Part shown: positions 37,253-45,701 of the stretch, in pieces | Layout: the number at the start of each line of letters is the position of its first letter | Position numbering within the stretch: the first letter of the stretch is position 1 | From: an uncultured Cohaesibacter sp. | GTDB taxonomy: Bacteria > Pseudomonadota > Alphaproteobacteria > Rhizobiales > Cohaesibacteraceae | DNA: 64,000 bases | Assembly: GCF_963676275.1 (NCBI RefSeq) | Contig: NZ_OY781091.1 | Coordinates: 1,404,775 to 1,468,774 of the forward strand | Direction: 5' to 3' | The notes under the pieces: generated by a model | What the model was told of the DNA's origin: nothing | The model's input: the letters and a program-made list of their open reading frames with translations, nothing else | The model's database searches: none | Position numbers and translations under genes: made by a program

Positions 37253-38863
37253 ATGAAAAATCTACTCACCGGTGTTGCTGCTCTGGCTCTGTCTGCCGGT
37301 TTTGCAGGCGCCGCTCACGCTGACTACACGCTGAATATTCTTCATCTCAACGATGTGCATTCCCGCATCGAGTCTATCACCAAATATGACAATACCTGCG
37401 ACGCCAAGGGCGAAGAGGAAGGCAAATGCTTCGGCGGTGTCGCGCGCGTCAAGAGCGAAGTGGAAAAGCTCCGCGCCCAGTTTCAAAAGGATGGCGCCAA
37501 TTCCCTTCTGCTGCATGCTGGTGACGAATTCCAGGGGTCTCTTTTCTATTCCACCTACAAGGGCGAGGCTGCTGCCGAATTTGCCAAGATCATCGGCTAT
37601 GACGTGATGGCCGTTGGCAACCATGAATTCGACGATGGCCCGAAAGGCCTTGCAGATTTCATCGACAAGGTCGATTTCCCGATCATCTCGGGCAATATTG
37701 ATGTTTCCAGCGAGCCGCTGCTGCAGGGCAAGATCAAGGGCTATGTCATCAAAGAAGTCGGCGGCGAGAAGATCGGTGTCGTGTCTGTTCTGGCCGAGGA
37801 TACCGCAGAAACCTCTTCTCCGGGTGAAAAGGTCATCTTCTCTTCCTCTGAAGACTATCTCAAGCAGGCCGTACAGGAACTGACCGATCAGGGCGTGAAC
37901 AAGATCATCGCGCTGACCCATGAGGGGCTGGTCAAGGATATGGATCTGGCTTCCAAGGTGGCCGGAGTGGATGTCATTGTCGGCGGCCATTCCCATTCTC
38001 TGCTGTCCAACAGTGATGAAAAGGCCGAAGGCCCTTATCCCGTCATGGTGAAAAATCCGGACGGCAAGGACGTGCCTGTCGTTACCGCCTATGCCTATAC
38101 CAAATATCTTGGTGATCTGGCCGTGACCTTCGATGACGAAGGCAATGTCCTCTCCGCCAAGGGCGATCCCATCCTGCTGGACGCATCGGTAACCCCGGAT
38201 GAAGCCGTGGTTGCTCGCGTCAAGGAACTGGCAGCTCCGATTGCCGAACTGAAGGCAAAGGTCATCGGTTCACTCGGTGCTGATGTGGATGGCGCGCGCG
38301 AGAATTGCCGCCAGAAGGAATGCGCCATGGGCGTGCTGGTGGCTGACGCCATGTTGCAGCGCGTGAAGGATCAGGGTGTTTCCATTGCCATCCAGAATGG
38401 TGGTGGTCTGCGTGCATCCATCATGGGTGGAGAAGTCACCATGGGTGACGTGCTGACCGTTCTGCCGTTCCAGAACACGCTGGCAACCTTCGAACTGACT
38501 GGTGCCGACGTCAAGGCCGCTCTTGAAAATGGCCTGTCGCAGGTCGAGGAAACCGCTGGTCGCTTCCCGCAGGTTGCCGGCCTCAAATATAGCTGGTCAC
38601 GCGCCAAACCGGCAGGTGAACGTCTTGCCTCTGTCGAGGTCATGAAAGACGGTGCCTGGGCTCCCATCGAGGATGACGCGGTTTATGGTGTTGTTTCCAA
38701 CAACTATATGCGCGCCGGTGGCGATGGCTACAAGGTCTTCAAGACCAACGGCAAGAATGCCTATGACTATGGTCCGAACCTGGAAGATGTGGTTGCCAGC
38801 TATATCGCTGATCACCCGGACTTCAAGGTCGAACTGCCCGGCAATATCACCGAAGTCGAATAA
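37253..38863 (+). CDS. Sec-exported 5'-nucleotidase / metallophosphatase (UshA family)
   Basis: 536 residues. Signal peptide 1-23 (cleavage AHA|D). Metallophosphatase domain: ILHLNDVHS at 29-37, HAGDEFQGS near 88-96, GNHEFD at 122-127, GGHSHS near 243; then a 5'-nucleotidase C-terminal domain with IQNGGGLRASI, LPFQNTLATFELTG and NNYMRAGGDGY, the substrate-stacking region. It hydrolyses nucleotides in the periplasm. Unlike its relative at 7643-9664 it has a Sec, not a Tat, signal and an extra Cys pair (CDAKGEEEGKC). TTGGAGG precedes ATG 37253. Confidence 0.92.
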   Translation: MKNLLTGVAALALSAGFAGAAHADYTLNILHLNDVHSRIESITKYDNTCDAKGEEEGKCFGGVARVKSEVEKLRAQFQKDGANSLLLHAGDEFQGSLFYSTYKGEAAAEFAKIIGYDVMAVGNHEFDDGPKGLADFIDKVDFPIISGNIDVSSEPLLQGKIKGYVIKEVGGEKIGVVSVLAEDTAETSSPGEKVIFSSSEDYLKQAVQELTDQGVNKIIALTHEGLVKDMDLASKVAGVDVIVGGHSHSLLSNSDEKAEGPYPVMVKNPDGKDVPVVTAYAYTKYLGDLAVTFDDEGNVLSAKGDPILLDASVTPDEAVVARVKELAAPIAELKAKVIGSLGADVDGARENCRQKECAMGVLVADAMLQRVKDQGVSIAIQNGGGLRASIMGGEVTMGDVLTVLPFQNTLATFELTGADVKAALENGLSQVEETAGRFPQVAGLKYSWSRAKPAGERLASVEVMKDGAWAPIEDDAVYGVVSNNYMRAGGDGYKVFKTNGKNAYDYGPNLEDVVASYIADHPDFKVELPGNITEVE

Positions 38864-38895
38864 GCCGGTTGAGCCGCTGATTTCATCACATTCAG

Positions 38896-38931
38896 ACCCG
38901 GCAGGAGCGATCCTGCCGGGTTGTTTTTTGC
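38896..38931 (+). terminator. Terminator of the second 5'-nucleotidase gene
   Basis: ACCCGGCAGGA (38896-38906), GCGA loop, TCCTGCCGGGT (38911-38921), then GTTTTTT. Confidence 0.92.
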
Positions 38932-39016
38932 GAGAGGTCGACACAAGTCGACTTGTTCCAAAGTACGAAAAATGGGAAACTCATAGCTGAATTCAGCGCT
39001 ATGCAGGAGATGTGTT

Positions 39017-39106
39017 ATGACTGTCGTCTACGGGCTTATTGTTGTTCTCATCACTTTCTTGATGGCTAACGCTCTGTATAAGATGATGGAAAAACTGAAG
39101 AAATAA
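39017..39106 (+). CDS. 29-residue single-pass membrane protein
   Basis: ATG 39017 has AGGAG 8 bases upstream. The peptide is one hydrophobic helix (VVYGLIVVLITFLMANALY) with a basic tail (KMMEKLKK). Size and shape recall KdpF-like small proteins but no kdp genes are near. The good ribosome site and the clean helix-plus-lysine tail support a real small protein; function unknown. Confidence 0.55.
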   Translation: MTVVYGLIVVLITFLMANALYKMMEKLKK

Positions 39107-39501
39107 GCCTTGGCGAATGAGTGACGCAAAGCGCTGTTTCTGGGTGCCGAATGAAACGAGGGATTCTGGAAAATTACTTTCCTGATCACCTTCTTCCTTT
39201 GTTTCTTGCGCAAGGCCTAAGGGTGAAGGCAAAACCGCTACACCAGAGAAGATCTTGCCGCTGCACAACAGCGGAGACCTCACCGGGATTCTGCCCATTC
39301 CAATCTGCAAGTCAAATTGTCCAGCTCCCTTGATGCGAGCAATTTGCATCTGGGTTGAGCCAGAAGGGCGAATGCCCCCTTGAAAATGTGGACAAGCCGC
39401 ACTGAACACAAAAGTCGGTGAAGATCTGTTGCAAATCAACAGCAAAGGCCTCTGTCGACCTTGATTATTTCATCTCTATGTCATAATCCTACCGCCACCA
39501 A
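39107..39501. other. Intergenic stretch before tRNA-Pro
   Basis: About 395 bases with no coding frame I can support; it should hold the tRNA promoter near 39450-39490. Confidence 0.4.
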
Positions 39502-39578
39502 CGGAGTGTAGCTCAGCCTGGTAGAGCACTGCCTTCGGGAGGCAGGGGCCGGAGGTTCGAATCCTCTCACTCCGACCA
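39502..39578 (+). tRNA. tRNA-Pro (anticodon CGG)
   Basis: A 77-base cloverleaf with encoded CCA: acceptor CGGAGTG/CACTCCG, D-arm with GCTC/GAGC, anticodon stem CTGCC/GGCAG around the loop TTCGGGA (anticodon CGG), and T-loop TTCGAAT. A tyrosine integrase gene ends 68 bases downstream and points toward it, so its 3' end is the likely attachment site of the neighbouring element. Confidence 0.95.
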
Positions 39579-39645
39579 TTGTTTTCAATGGTTTACCGAA
39601 TTTCCCAAAATTTATGCCCATGAAATGGCCCATGAAACGTCTTGT

Positions 39646-40704
39646 TTATGAGCCCTTTTTGCTGTCATTGCGCTCCATGGCTCCGACCGCAGACTTCTGA
39701 TGGTCGGGATGATGATGCAGATAGATGTCCTCGATTGTTCTGATCGAGGTGGCAAAGAAGCTGGCTGCATCTGCCGGTGAACACCGGTTCTGCATTGCCC
39801 ATGTGATAGCCGTATGTTTCAGGGTATGACGGGTAACGTCGGAGATCTCGGCATCCTGGCAGATCCTGCTCCAAGCCGTCTTGATGTCATCTACCTTCAT
39901 GCCCTTGTAATCGATTACATGGTTCGGGCTGTTCTTCCGCCATAGCCGGGCATGCAGGAGAAGTTGCCGGGGCAGGCGCGCCGGTGTTCGCTCCTTCTTG
40001 GTGCGCTGTTCCTTTTCTCCAATCCGGTAGAGAATGCCCTGTTCGATATCGATGTGGCCGGCATGGTCGTCCTTTCTCCAGCCAAGATTGAGGATCGCGC
40101 GCTTGCGGGTACCGGTGTAAAGGGCGACAAGGATGAAGCGGGCAATGTGCCTTGTTTCCGAGTTCCTGCGTGCGGCCCTCAAGAGGGCTGCTGCCTCCTC
40201 CCGCGTCAGCCACCGGTCACGATTGGCAGGCTTGTTGGGCAACCTGACATTCGGTGCGCTTTGCAGATAGTCCTCATCCCTGCAATAGTTGAGCGCAGCC
40301 TGAAGGACACCAAGTTCCCTTCGCACTGTGCCGTCCGACACCGTTCGGGACATCTGGTAATCAAGACATGTCCTTTTCTTGATGTCGGCAACAAACTTGT
40401 CGCCCCAGAAGGGCAGCAGGGCATCAATGGCATATCCGATCCGCGCCGGATCTGCAGTGGTTGGGGCATGCTCCCTTGCGTAAGTGGCAAGAACATCGGC
40501 AATGGTTACCTCAGCGGCAGGTGACTGTTCCTGAAGCCGCCATTTGCTTTCGATGTAGGAGCTCAGGGATTTTTCAGCCTGCTCGCGGCATTCCGGGCCG
40601 AATCCTGTGCTCTTCTCATATCCTCTGTCGAGGATGACAAAGGCTGGCTTACGGCCTTTCCGTTCGCGGAGATGAAGATGCGGTCCTTTGGCTTTACGCG
40701 GCAT
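39646..40704 (-). CDS. Tyrosine-family site-specific integrase
   Basis: 352 residues. The N-terminal KGPHLHLRERKGRKPAFVI opening and STGFGPE segment are typical of alphaproteobacterial phage/island integrases. A core-binding domain (about 75-165) precedes the catalytic domain: Arg in YTGTRKRAIL, a Lys-rich beta-hairpin, HTLKHTAITWAM in the box II place (H-x-x-K rather than H-x-x-R), and the nucleophile Tyr in DIYLHHHPDH. It points toward tRNA-Pro 68 bases away. Its first 142 bases overlap, in another frame, the end of the excisionase gene. Confidence 0.92.
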   Translation of the reverse strand: MPRKAKGPHLHLRERKGRKPAFVILDRGYEKSTGFGPECREQAEKSLSSYIESKWRLQEQSPAAEVTIADVLATYAREHAPTTADPARIGYAIDALLPFWGDKFVADIKKRTCLDYQMSRTVSDGTVRRELGVLQAALNYCRDEDYLQSAPNVRLPNKPANRDRWLTREEAAALLRAARRNSETRHIARFILVALYTGTRKRAILNLGWRKDDHAGHIDIEQGILYRIGEKEQRTKKERTPARLPRQLLLHARLWRKNSPNHVIDYKGMKVDDIKTAWSRICQDAEISDVTRHTLKHTAITWAMQNRCSPADAASFFATSIRTIEDIYLHHHPDHQKSAVGAMERNDSKKGS

Positions 40705-40880
40705 TTTTCAAACATGTCCTCGATGTTCTGTCTGGTTGTGTAATCCACGCCTCCGATCCGGTAGCAAACAAGGTTGCCCTTATCTCTTTCATTCCAGAGT
40801 GTGGAGGCTTTTCTGCCAATCAACCGGGCTGCCTCTGGCAGGGTGATATATTGCGGGAACGAGTTGTCTGTATCGGTCAT
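40563..40880 (-). CDS. Helix-turn-helix excisionase-like protein
   Basis: 105 residues from ATG 40880 (the frame extends to 40946 without a better start). An excisionase/MerR-like helix-turn-helix: YITLPEAARLIGRKASTLWNERDKGNLVCYRIGGVDYTT. The C-terminal tail (SSSTEDMRRAQDSARNAASRLKNP-like) resembles tails of similar proteins beside integrases. It probably directs excision of the element with the integrase. The last 142 bases are read again, in a different frame, as the integrase N-terminus; both products look genuine in the shared stretch. Confidence 0.75.
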   Translation of the reverse strand: MTDTDNSFPQYITLPEAARLIGRKASTLWNERDKGNLVCYRIGGVDYTTRQNIEDMFEKCRVKPKDRIFISANGKAVSQPLSSSTEDMRRAQDSARNAASRLKNP

Positions 40881-41286
40881 GGCGGTTTCTGGCTCATGGT
40901 TCGTGTTGCAGGGAGGCCTCAGTCCGTGCGCTGAATGGCCCTTCAATAAGGAATTAGTCCTCAGCTTTCACACATCCAAATGGACGGTGAATTTTCTTGA
41001 AGAGGCCCCCTGCAAGAAGGCTGTTACCAATAGGAAAGCTCATGACAAGAGTAGGTGGCCGGGGTGACCAATCCTGCTGTACTCGGCTGATTGCGGAGTT
41101 TGCATGCCAACTTGCGACGGTCGAGAGCTTCGGCTATTTCCGTGGCCTCCTCGCGGGCCAGAGCCTTGATACGATTGTGGAGGGTCTCAAAGTGATGATG
41201 TTCTCCGGGGCCAATGCGCCCTGAAACGGGGCTGCGTGATCCAGCTGCATCGAAACCTTCGTGGCCGACAGGGACGATGACCTGCT

Positions 41287-41306
41287 GACGACAGTTGAAG
41301 AGAACC
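41287..41306. repeat. 20-base direct repeat, copy 1
   Basis: GACGACAGTTGAAGAGAACC, identical to 41686-41705. On the minus strand it encodes the FNC segment of both PemK-like fragments, so it is a remnant of their common origin rather than a transposon end. Confidence 0.8.
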
Positions 41307-41685
41307 GAGAGTAAATGACTGCACGTTTCATGCTAATTTTTCCTGTTGCCTGTTTCAATTTCATAGTCTGCTTGAGCCTGTTGTCGTGCCAACGCCCTTG
41401 CGATATCGAACAGGACAAGCATGCCTTTTGCCGCGCCGTGATGGGCGGGGCTTGTATCCCTGTTTGAAGATTTTGAATTTGCTGGCATTGGCGACCAATC
41501 TCTCCATGTGACAAAGTGGCAGTCAGTGCTTCTGACCGGCTGTGTCAGGGAGTTCGGTTCATTCGCGGCGAGGGAGAAATTTTTAGTTAAGACATGGTTA
41601 ACGATGCCGGTTCTACATGCCGCAACCGATCGGCCCGATCCATCAGGATCAAGGCCGTTATGGCTTTCCGATATGATAATCTGCA

Positions 41686-41705
41686 GACGACAGTTGAAGA
41701 GAACC
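41686..41705. repeat. 20-base direct repeat, copy 2
   Basis: Identical to 41287-41306; see that entry. The flanking bases differ, apart from the coding similarity described for the pseudogene. Confidence 0.8.
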
Positions 41706-41732
41706 GGCTATCGTTGAGGTTTGGATCTGATG

Positions 41733-42122
41733 TCAGAATTTTTTGAGCTTGCGGATCAGATTTTCCGTGGCAACAAGGTCTGAGACGCGATTGGAATATT
41801 CCAGCGCCTGCGACAGCGCATCTTGTGCTGCCCTGATGGTATCAAAGTCCGATGGATCAACGTCACTACATGACAGCGAATGAAGGATAGATGTCGCAGC
41901 TTCCCTGAAGAGCTCTGTCAGGACGTTGCGGTTCATGACAGCCTTTTGCAGGACAGTCAGCATGCCTGATGGGTATAGGTCTGGCGGAAACTCCTCAAGA
42001 TAGTCGAGAGAGGTACGGGCATGCCTGATAGCGTTCGCTCCCAGATCGTTGATGCGTTCCATGTCCGTCTTCTGATTGCGGTGTTGCAAGGTGATTTCGT
42101 GGATGTTGCTACTATAGACCAT
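41733..42122 (-). CDS. Hypothetical helical protein of the island
   Basis: 129 residues from ATG 42122, chosen because AGGAAA lies 8 bases upstream; the frame extends to 42197. The protein is soluble and mostly helical (INDLGANAIRHARTSLDYLEEFPPDLYPSG, AAQDALSQALEYSNRVSDLVATENLIRKLKKF). Family not recognised. It lies between fragments of PemK-like genes and the intact PemK-like gene on the same strand. Function unknown; antitoxin-like or regulatory roles are possible but unsupported. Confidence 0.55.
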   Translation of the reverse strand: MVYSSNIHEITLQHRNQKTDMERINDLGANAIRHARTSLDYLEEFPPDLYPSGMLTVLQKAVMNRNVLTELFREAATSILHSLSCSDVDPSDFDTIRAAQDALSQALEYSNRVSDLVATENLIRKLKKF

Positions 42123-42168
42123 TGATGATTTCCTCGTTTTTTCGGGCTGCGGTTTGTTCCGGCCCTCA

Positions 42169-42330
42169 TCAAGGGGTCGGAACAAGCCAGAGCCCATTCA
42201 CCAGCATCCTTCCATTTTTACGACCAGTGCAGCTCTTGGCATGGTCGCAGTTGAAAAGCGTGATGGTCTCGATCTGATGATAGGGGGTTGGGTGGATGAC
42301 GCTGACCGGATTGCTTTTCCGGCCAGTCAT
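42169..42330 (-). CDS. 53-residue small frame with a PemK-like LFNC segment
   Basis: ATG 42330 lies 17 bases after the stop of the PemK-like gene. The peptide reads MTGRKSNPVSVIHPTPYHQI, then ETITLFNCDHAKSCTGRKNG, then a short hydrophobic end. The TLFNC core matches the (V/L)FNC(R) segment of the neighbouring gene and its decayed copies. No ribosome site is evident. It may be a third remnant or a small expressed protein. Confidence 0.35.
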   Translation of the reverse strand: MTGRKSNPVSVIHPTPYHQIETITLFNCDHAKSCTGRKNGRMLVNGLWLVPTP

Positions 42331-42347
42331 TGTTCGCGATGTGCTGG

Positions 42348-42887
42348 CTAGAGCCGACCGGATGCCGCAGGTGCTCTCTGAGCCTGGTGCGGCAGCTGAG
42401 GGCAGAGGCTGTACCTAGATTTCCGCTTGCGTAGACGGCAGGTCCGCTCTTCGGCCCTGATATCGGCAAAGGCCTGAAGACGGGCCCGTATGGCATTGAG
42501 CCGTTCGAGCTCGCTTTCGTTGACCATGCCGATGACAGGGGAGCCTTGCTGGCCGAGGGCAAAGCCTTTGTGCCTCACTGAGACAATGACCTGTTGTCGG
42601 CAATTGAATACCATGGGGCCTGATGCCCCTGCGATCGTTGCCTGTCCGGACTGACTGACAACGAGCTCGTAAAAGCGATGGGGCAGCTGTCCGGCTTCAT
42701 GGCTTCTGGCGAGTGTCAGGTAGAGCTGTCCGACATGGGTTTGCATGTCGAGAACAAGCCACGGGCGAGGAAAGAGTTGGGCCGGTTTCCCGGATTTTCC
42801 TGAAGGGAAATGAAAGGCCACAATATCGCCCCGCTGGATGGTTTCAGGCCAGCTCTCTTCTTCAGGGATGTATCTGCGATTGGTCAT
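42348..42887 (-). CDS. PemK/MazF-like protein (possible toxin family)
   Basis: 179 residues; GGAGC precedes ATG 42887. The N-terminal part RGDIVAFHFPSG, AQLFPRPWLVLDM and GQLYLTLARSHE has the pattern of the PemK/MazF fold ('GDIV...F', 'RPWLVL'), which in true toxins is an mRNA endonuclease. The C-terminal part holds VFNCRQQVIVSVRHKGFALGQQGSPVIGMVN-type sequence and a helix (ERLNAIRARLQAFADIRAEE), then a basic tail. No antitoxin gene of a known type sits upstream, so toxin activity is uncertain. Decayed copies lie just downstream. Confidence 0.6.
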   Translation of the reverse strand: MTNRRYIPEEESWPETIQRGDIVAFHFPSGKSGKPAQLFPRPWLVLDMQTHVGQLYLTLARSHEAGQLPHRFYELVVSQSGQATIAGASGPMVFNCRQQVIVSVRHKGFALGQQGSPVIGMVNESELERLNAIRARLQAFADIRAEERTCRLRKRKSRYSLCPQLPHQAQRAPAASGRL

Positions 42888-43280
42888 GAGTTGCTCCATT
42901 CGTGGTTGAGACGAACGCTGGCAATTCAATTTCCCTCAATGGCTGAGAGAACCTTGCCCGGCGTCACAAGACCTGCCGGGCAAGGAGCTGTCGGCCATCA
43001 CGCCTTCTTCCTCAAGGGATAAGGCATTGATATCCGCACTGCCCAGTTTGCAAAATGGGTTCTGGACAAGAGACCAGCACCGTGATCTCGAAGAAAGCAG
43101 GAGGAGGGAAAGCACCTCATCTCATTCCGTTCGGGCGGATTGTGCACAGTACCAATGGCGACGCAGGATCAGACTGCCTGCCGTGTCTCACGAAAACAGC
43201 CCCCCCTTTCAGCCCGATGAAAGGGGGGGAACTGTGAAATGTTCACGAATGTAGATGAAAGCTGAAGATAAAAACGCAAT
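42888..43280. other. Intergenic stretch inside the island
   Basis: About 390 bases, no gene supported. It contains a GC-rich inverted repeat near 43198-43230 (C-run plus TTTCA pairing with TGAAA plus G-run) that lacks a T-tract. Confidence 0.4.
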
Positions 43281-44222
43281 CTATGGGCTGGCTCCCGTAT
43301 GGACATCGCTTTCATCATCGGGAAACGACATTGCGTCCTCCACCAACTGATCTATAAGAGTTTGGGATTCCTTGACGTGAGCGTCATTCAGGGCGTCAGC
43401 CTGATAGGCCAGCCTTGTCTTGATGTCTCGCTGGGCACAGAGCGCCATTGCCAGAGCAACCCCCCGCTCGCCGCGCTTGCCAAGCTCTGTATGAGCCATG
43501 GTCCGGGCGATGTGGGCACCAGTCCCAAAATGCTCTCGCCAAACCTTTGAAAAACGCTTTTTAATATACATGTTGCCCAAGAAGTCATGAAACACCGGGG
43601 CTTTTGCGGCGATCAGTCTCTGTCTTTCTTGATCAAGCCACCCATTGCCGACTGCGGGATTGACCTCATCAAATATCAGGGCATCGAAGAATCTATCGAG
43701 TTTTGGATGCAGTGGTGCCCTGATCTCTTTGCCCGTCTTGTTGGTGGCCACATTGATTTTATATTGGCCTGTTTCGTCGTCATAGGTGATGTCGTCACCC
43801 CACCGCAATAACCCATCTGCTAAGCGCAGTGGCATAAAGAGCCAAAGTGCGATGATTGCTGCCTGATTGCGCAACTTGTTCTTTGTCTTGCGATTTGTGG
43901 CAGTTGAGCTGTCCTTGAGGAGTTGGCAAGCAAGTCGGTAGATAACCTTGTAAGAGGGTACCTGTTCATATCGGCCGAATTTAAGGGGGCTTTCTCTGGC
44001 AGCATCGGCCTCGAGGCTGTTTATGTGCCGCCGAAAGGCATCCAGAATCTGATTGTCGATGCCAAGTTCCCTGCCAAACTGGTATAATCGGGTAGTAGCA
44101 GTTTGCAATGTGCGGGCTCTGTAACCCTGATGCTGATACGTGGCTTCTTCTGCAGACGGAGCACGGTCTTTTTTTGCTTGTTCAAGGAGACGAATACCCT
44201 CCACATTGATAGTGATAGGCAT
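43281..44222 (-). pseudogene. Second tyrosine recombinase, 5' end lost next to the IS
   Basis: 313 residues remain from the first usable ATG at 44222, but the reading frame continues sensibly upstream (SEYVWTLKSAG) to a TGA at about 44270, ten bases from the IS end. The catalytic domain keeps Arg in MPLRLADGLLRW, Lys in VATNKTGKEIRAP, GAHIARTMAHTELG as the H-x-x-R box, and a candidate nucleophile Tyr in KTRLAYQ. Full-length relatives have a longer N-terminal DNA-binding part, so I regard this as a truncated gene; it might still be expressed. Confidence 0.6.
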
Positions 44223-44349
44223 CCCGGCGCTTTTGAGGGTCCAAACATACTCGCTGACGACTGTTCCGTCTCAGCACCTATGGGACAGATTGGATTGATT
44301 TGACAAAGGAGGATTTTGGCTCATCGTAGCTCTATCAAAGGAAGCGAAG

Positions 44350-44724
44350 ATGAGACAGAAATCCGGTCTGCAGAAGCCATCTGCAGAGATGACCATCAAA
44401 GACATCCGCCGAAAGACCCGAAAGAAATATTCGGCAGAAGAGAAGATCCGCATTGTGTTGGACGGTTTGCGTGGCGAAGACAGCATCGCCGCCCTGTGCC
44501 GCCGCGAAGGTATCTCCGAGAGCCTTTATTACACCTGGTCGAAGGAATTCCTTGAGGCTGGCAAGAAGCGTCTGGCCGGAGATACGGCTCGTGCAGCCAC
44601 CAGCGATGAAGTGAAGTTGCTGCGCAAGGAGGCTAGGGATCTTAAGGAAGTTGTCGCAGAGCAAACACTTGAGCTCCGTCTGCTTAAAAAAAGCATGATC
44701 GAAGATGGGGGCGAAGAAGAGTGA
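44350..44724 (+). CDS. IS3-family transposase OrfA
   Basis: 124 residues: helix-turn-helix KYSAEEKIRIVLDGLRGEDSIAALCRREGISESLYYTWSKEFLE, then a leucine-zipper-like coil (LLRKEARDLKEVVAEQTLELRLLKKSM). It binds the IS ends. The stop overlaps the orfB GTG (GTGA). A run of seven A at 44686-44692 near the 3' end could allow frameshifting to an OrfAB fusion, as known in the family. Confidence 0.92.
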   Translation: MRQKSGLQKPSAEMTIKDIRRKTRKKYSAEEKIRIVLDGLRGEDSIAALCRREGISESLYYTWSKEFLEAGKKRLAGDTARAATSDEVKLLRKEARDLKEVVAEQTLELRLLKKSMIEDGGEEE

Positions 44725-45701
44725 GATATCCCGCATCCGAGAAGCATGAGATCATCCGCCTTGTCGAGGAATCCCATCTGCCGGTAACTCGAACATTGAA
44801 GATGTTGGGCATTCCTAAATCAACATTTTATCGTTGGTACGACCGTTTCCTGATCGATGGTGTTGAAGGGCTGGAAGATCACAGCTCTGCCCCGTCACGA
44901 GTCTGGAACCGGATTGAGGATGATGTCCGTGACAAGATCGTCGAACTGGCTCTGGAGCAAACCGAATTGTCTCCCCGGGAGCTGGCAGTGACCTTCACAG
45001 ACACGGAAAGCTATTTTGTCTCAGAGGCTTCGGTCTATCGTCTTCTGAAAGCTCATGACTTGATCACGTCTCCGGCCTTCATCGTCATGAAAGCTGATAA
45101 TGAATTCCGGGACAAGACAACCCGTCCCAACGAGATGTGGCAAACCGACTTCACCTACTTGAAGGTCATTGGCTGGGGTTGGCTTTACCTGTCCACCATT
45201 CTTGATGACTTTTCGCGCTATGTCGTGGCTTGGAAATTGTGCACTACCATGAAGGTCCATGATGTTACCGACACCCTCAATTTGGCCCTTGAGGCTTCTG
45301 GCTGCGATAGCGTGAAGGTTGAACATAAACCGCGCCTGTTGTCGGACAATGGCCCATGTTACATCGCTGAGGATCTGGGAAATTGGCTGGAAGACCGGTC
45401 AATGAAACAGATACATGGTGCGCCAGGTCATCCGCAGACACAGGGTAAAATCGAGCGTTGGCATCAGACACTCAAGAACCGGATCCTGCTGGAGAACTAC
45501 TTCTTCCCGGCGGATCTGGAAAATGAGATTGCTGCATTCATCAACCACTATAATCATCACCGGTACCATGAGAGCCTTGGAAATCTCACACCAGCCGATG
45601 TCTACTTCGGAAGAGGACAGGCAATTCTGGAACAAAGGGAAAGGATCAAACAGAAGACAATTCAACTGCGCCGCTTGCAACATCAATCACAAGCCGCTTA
45701 A
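44721..45701 (+). CDS. IS3-family transposase OrfB (DDE integrase domain)
   Basis: 326 residues from GTG 44721, in the -1 frame relative to orfA. An N-terminal helix-turn-helix (VTRTLKMLGIPKSTFYRWYDRF), then the retroviral-integrase-like core with the DDE triad: D in MWQTDFTYLKV, D in RLLSDNGPCYI, and E in QTQGKIERWHQTLK. The protein appears complete, so the element may still be active. Confidence 0.94.
   Translation: MRYPASEKHEIIRLVEESHLPVTRTLKMLGIPKSTFYRWYDRFLIDGVEGLEDHSSAPSRVWNRIEDDVRDKIVELALEQTELSPRELAVTFTDTESYFVSEASVYRLLKAHDLITSPAFIVMKADNEFRDKTTRPNEMWQTDFTYLKVIGWGWLYLSTILDDFSRYVVAWKLCTTMKVHDVTDTLNLALEASGCDSVKVEHKPRLLSDNGPCYIAEDLGNWLEDRSMKQIHGAPGHPQTQGKIERWHQTLKNRILLENYFFPADLENEIAAFINHYNHHRYHESLGNLTPADVYFGRGQAILEQRERIKQKTIQLRRLQHQSQAA

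Larger units (their letters stand above)
41024..41707 (-). pseudogene. Decayed fragments of PemK-like genes (two 3' pieces in one frame)
   Basis: One minus-strand frame is open from 41707 to 41024 except for a TAG at 41333-41335 and holds two separate pieces: first PVLFNCRLQIIISESHNG, then LSVLFNCRQQVIVPVGHEGF, each matching the VFNCRQQVIVSVRHKGF segment of the intact gene at 42348-42887. The second piece also keeps RIKALAREEA, matching RARLQAFADIRAEE. Neither piece has a start codon or the N-terminal PemK domain. Within the first, ATG 41488 could still give a 51-residue peptide behind GGAGAGA. Confidence 0.65.

Noticed and set aside
43198-43230. GC-rich inverted repeat as a terminator
   Set aside because: The stem is good but neither strand has a T-tract after it, and no gene ends close by in the right direction.
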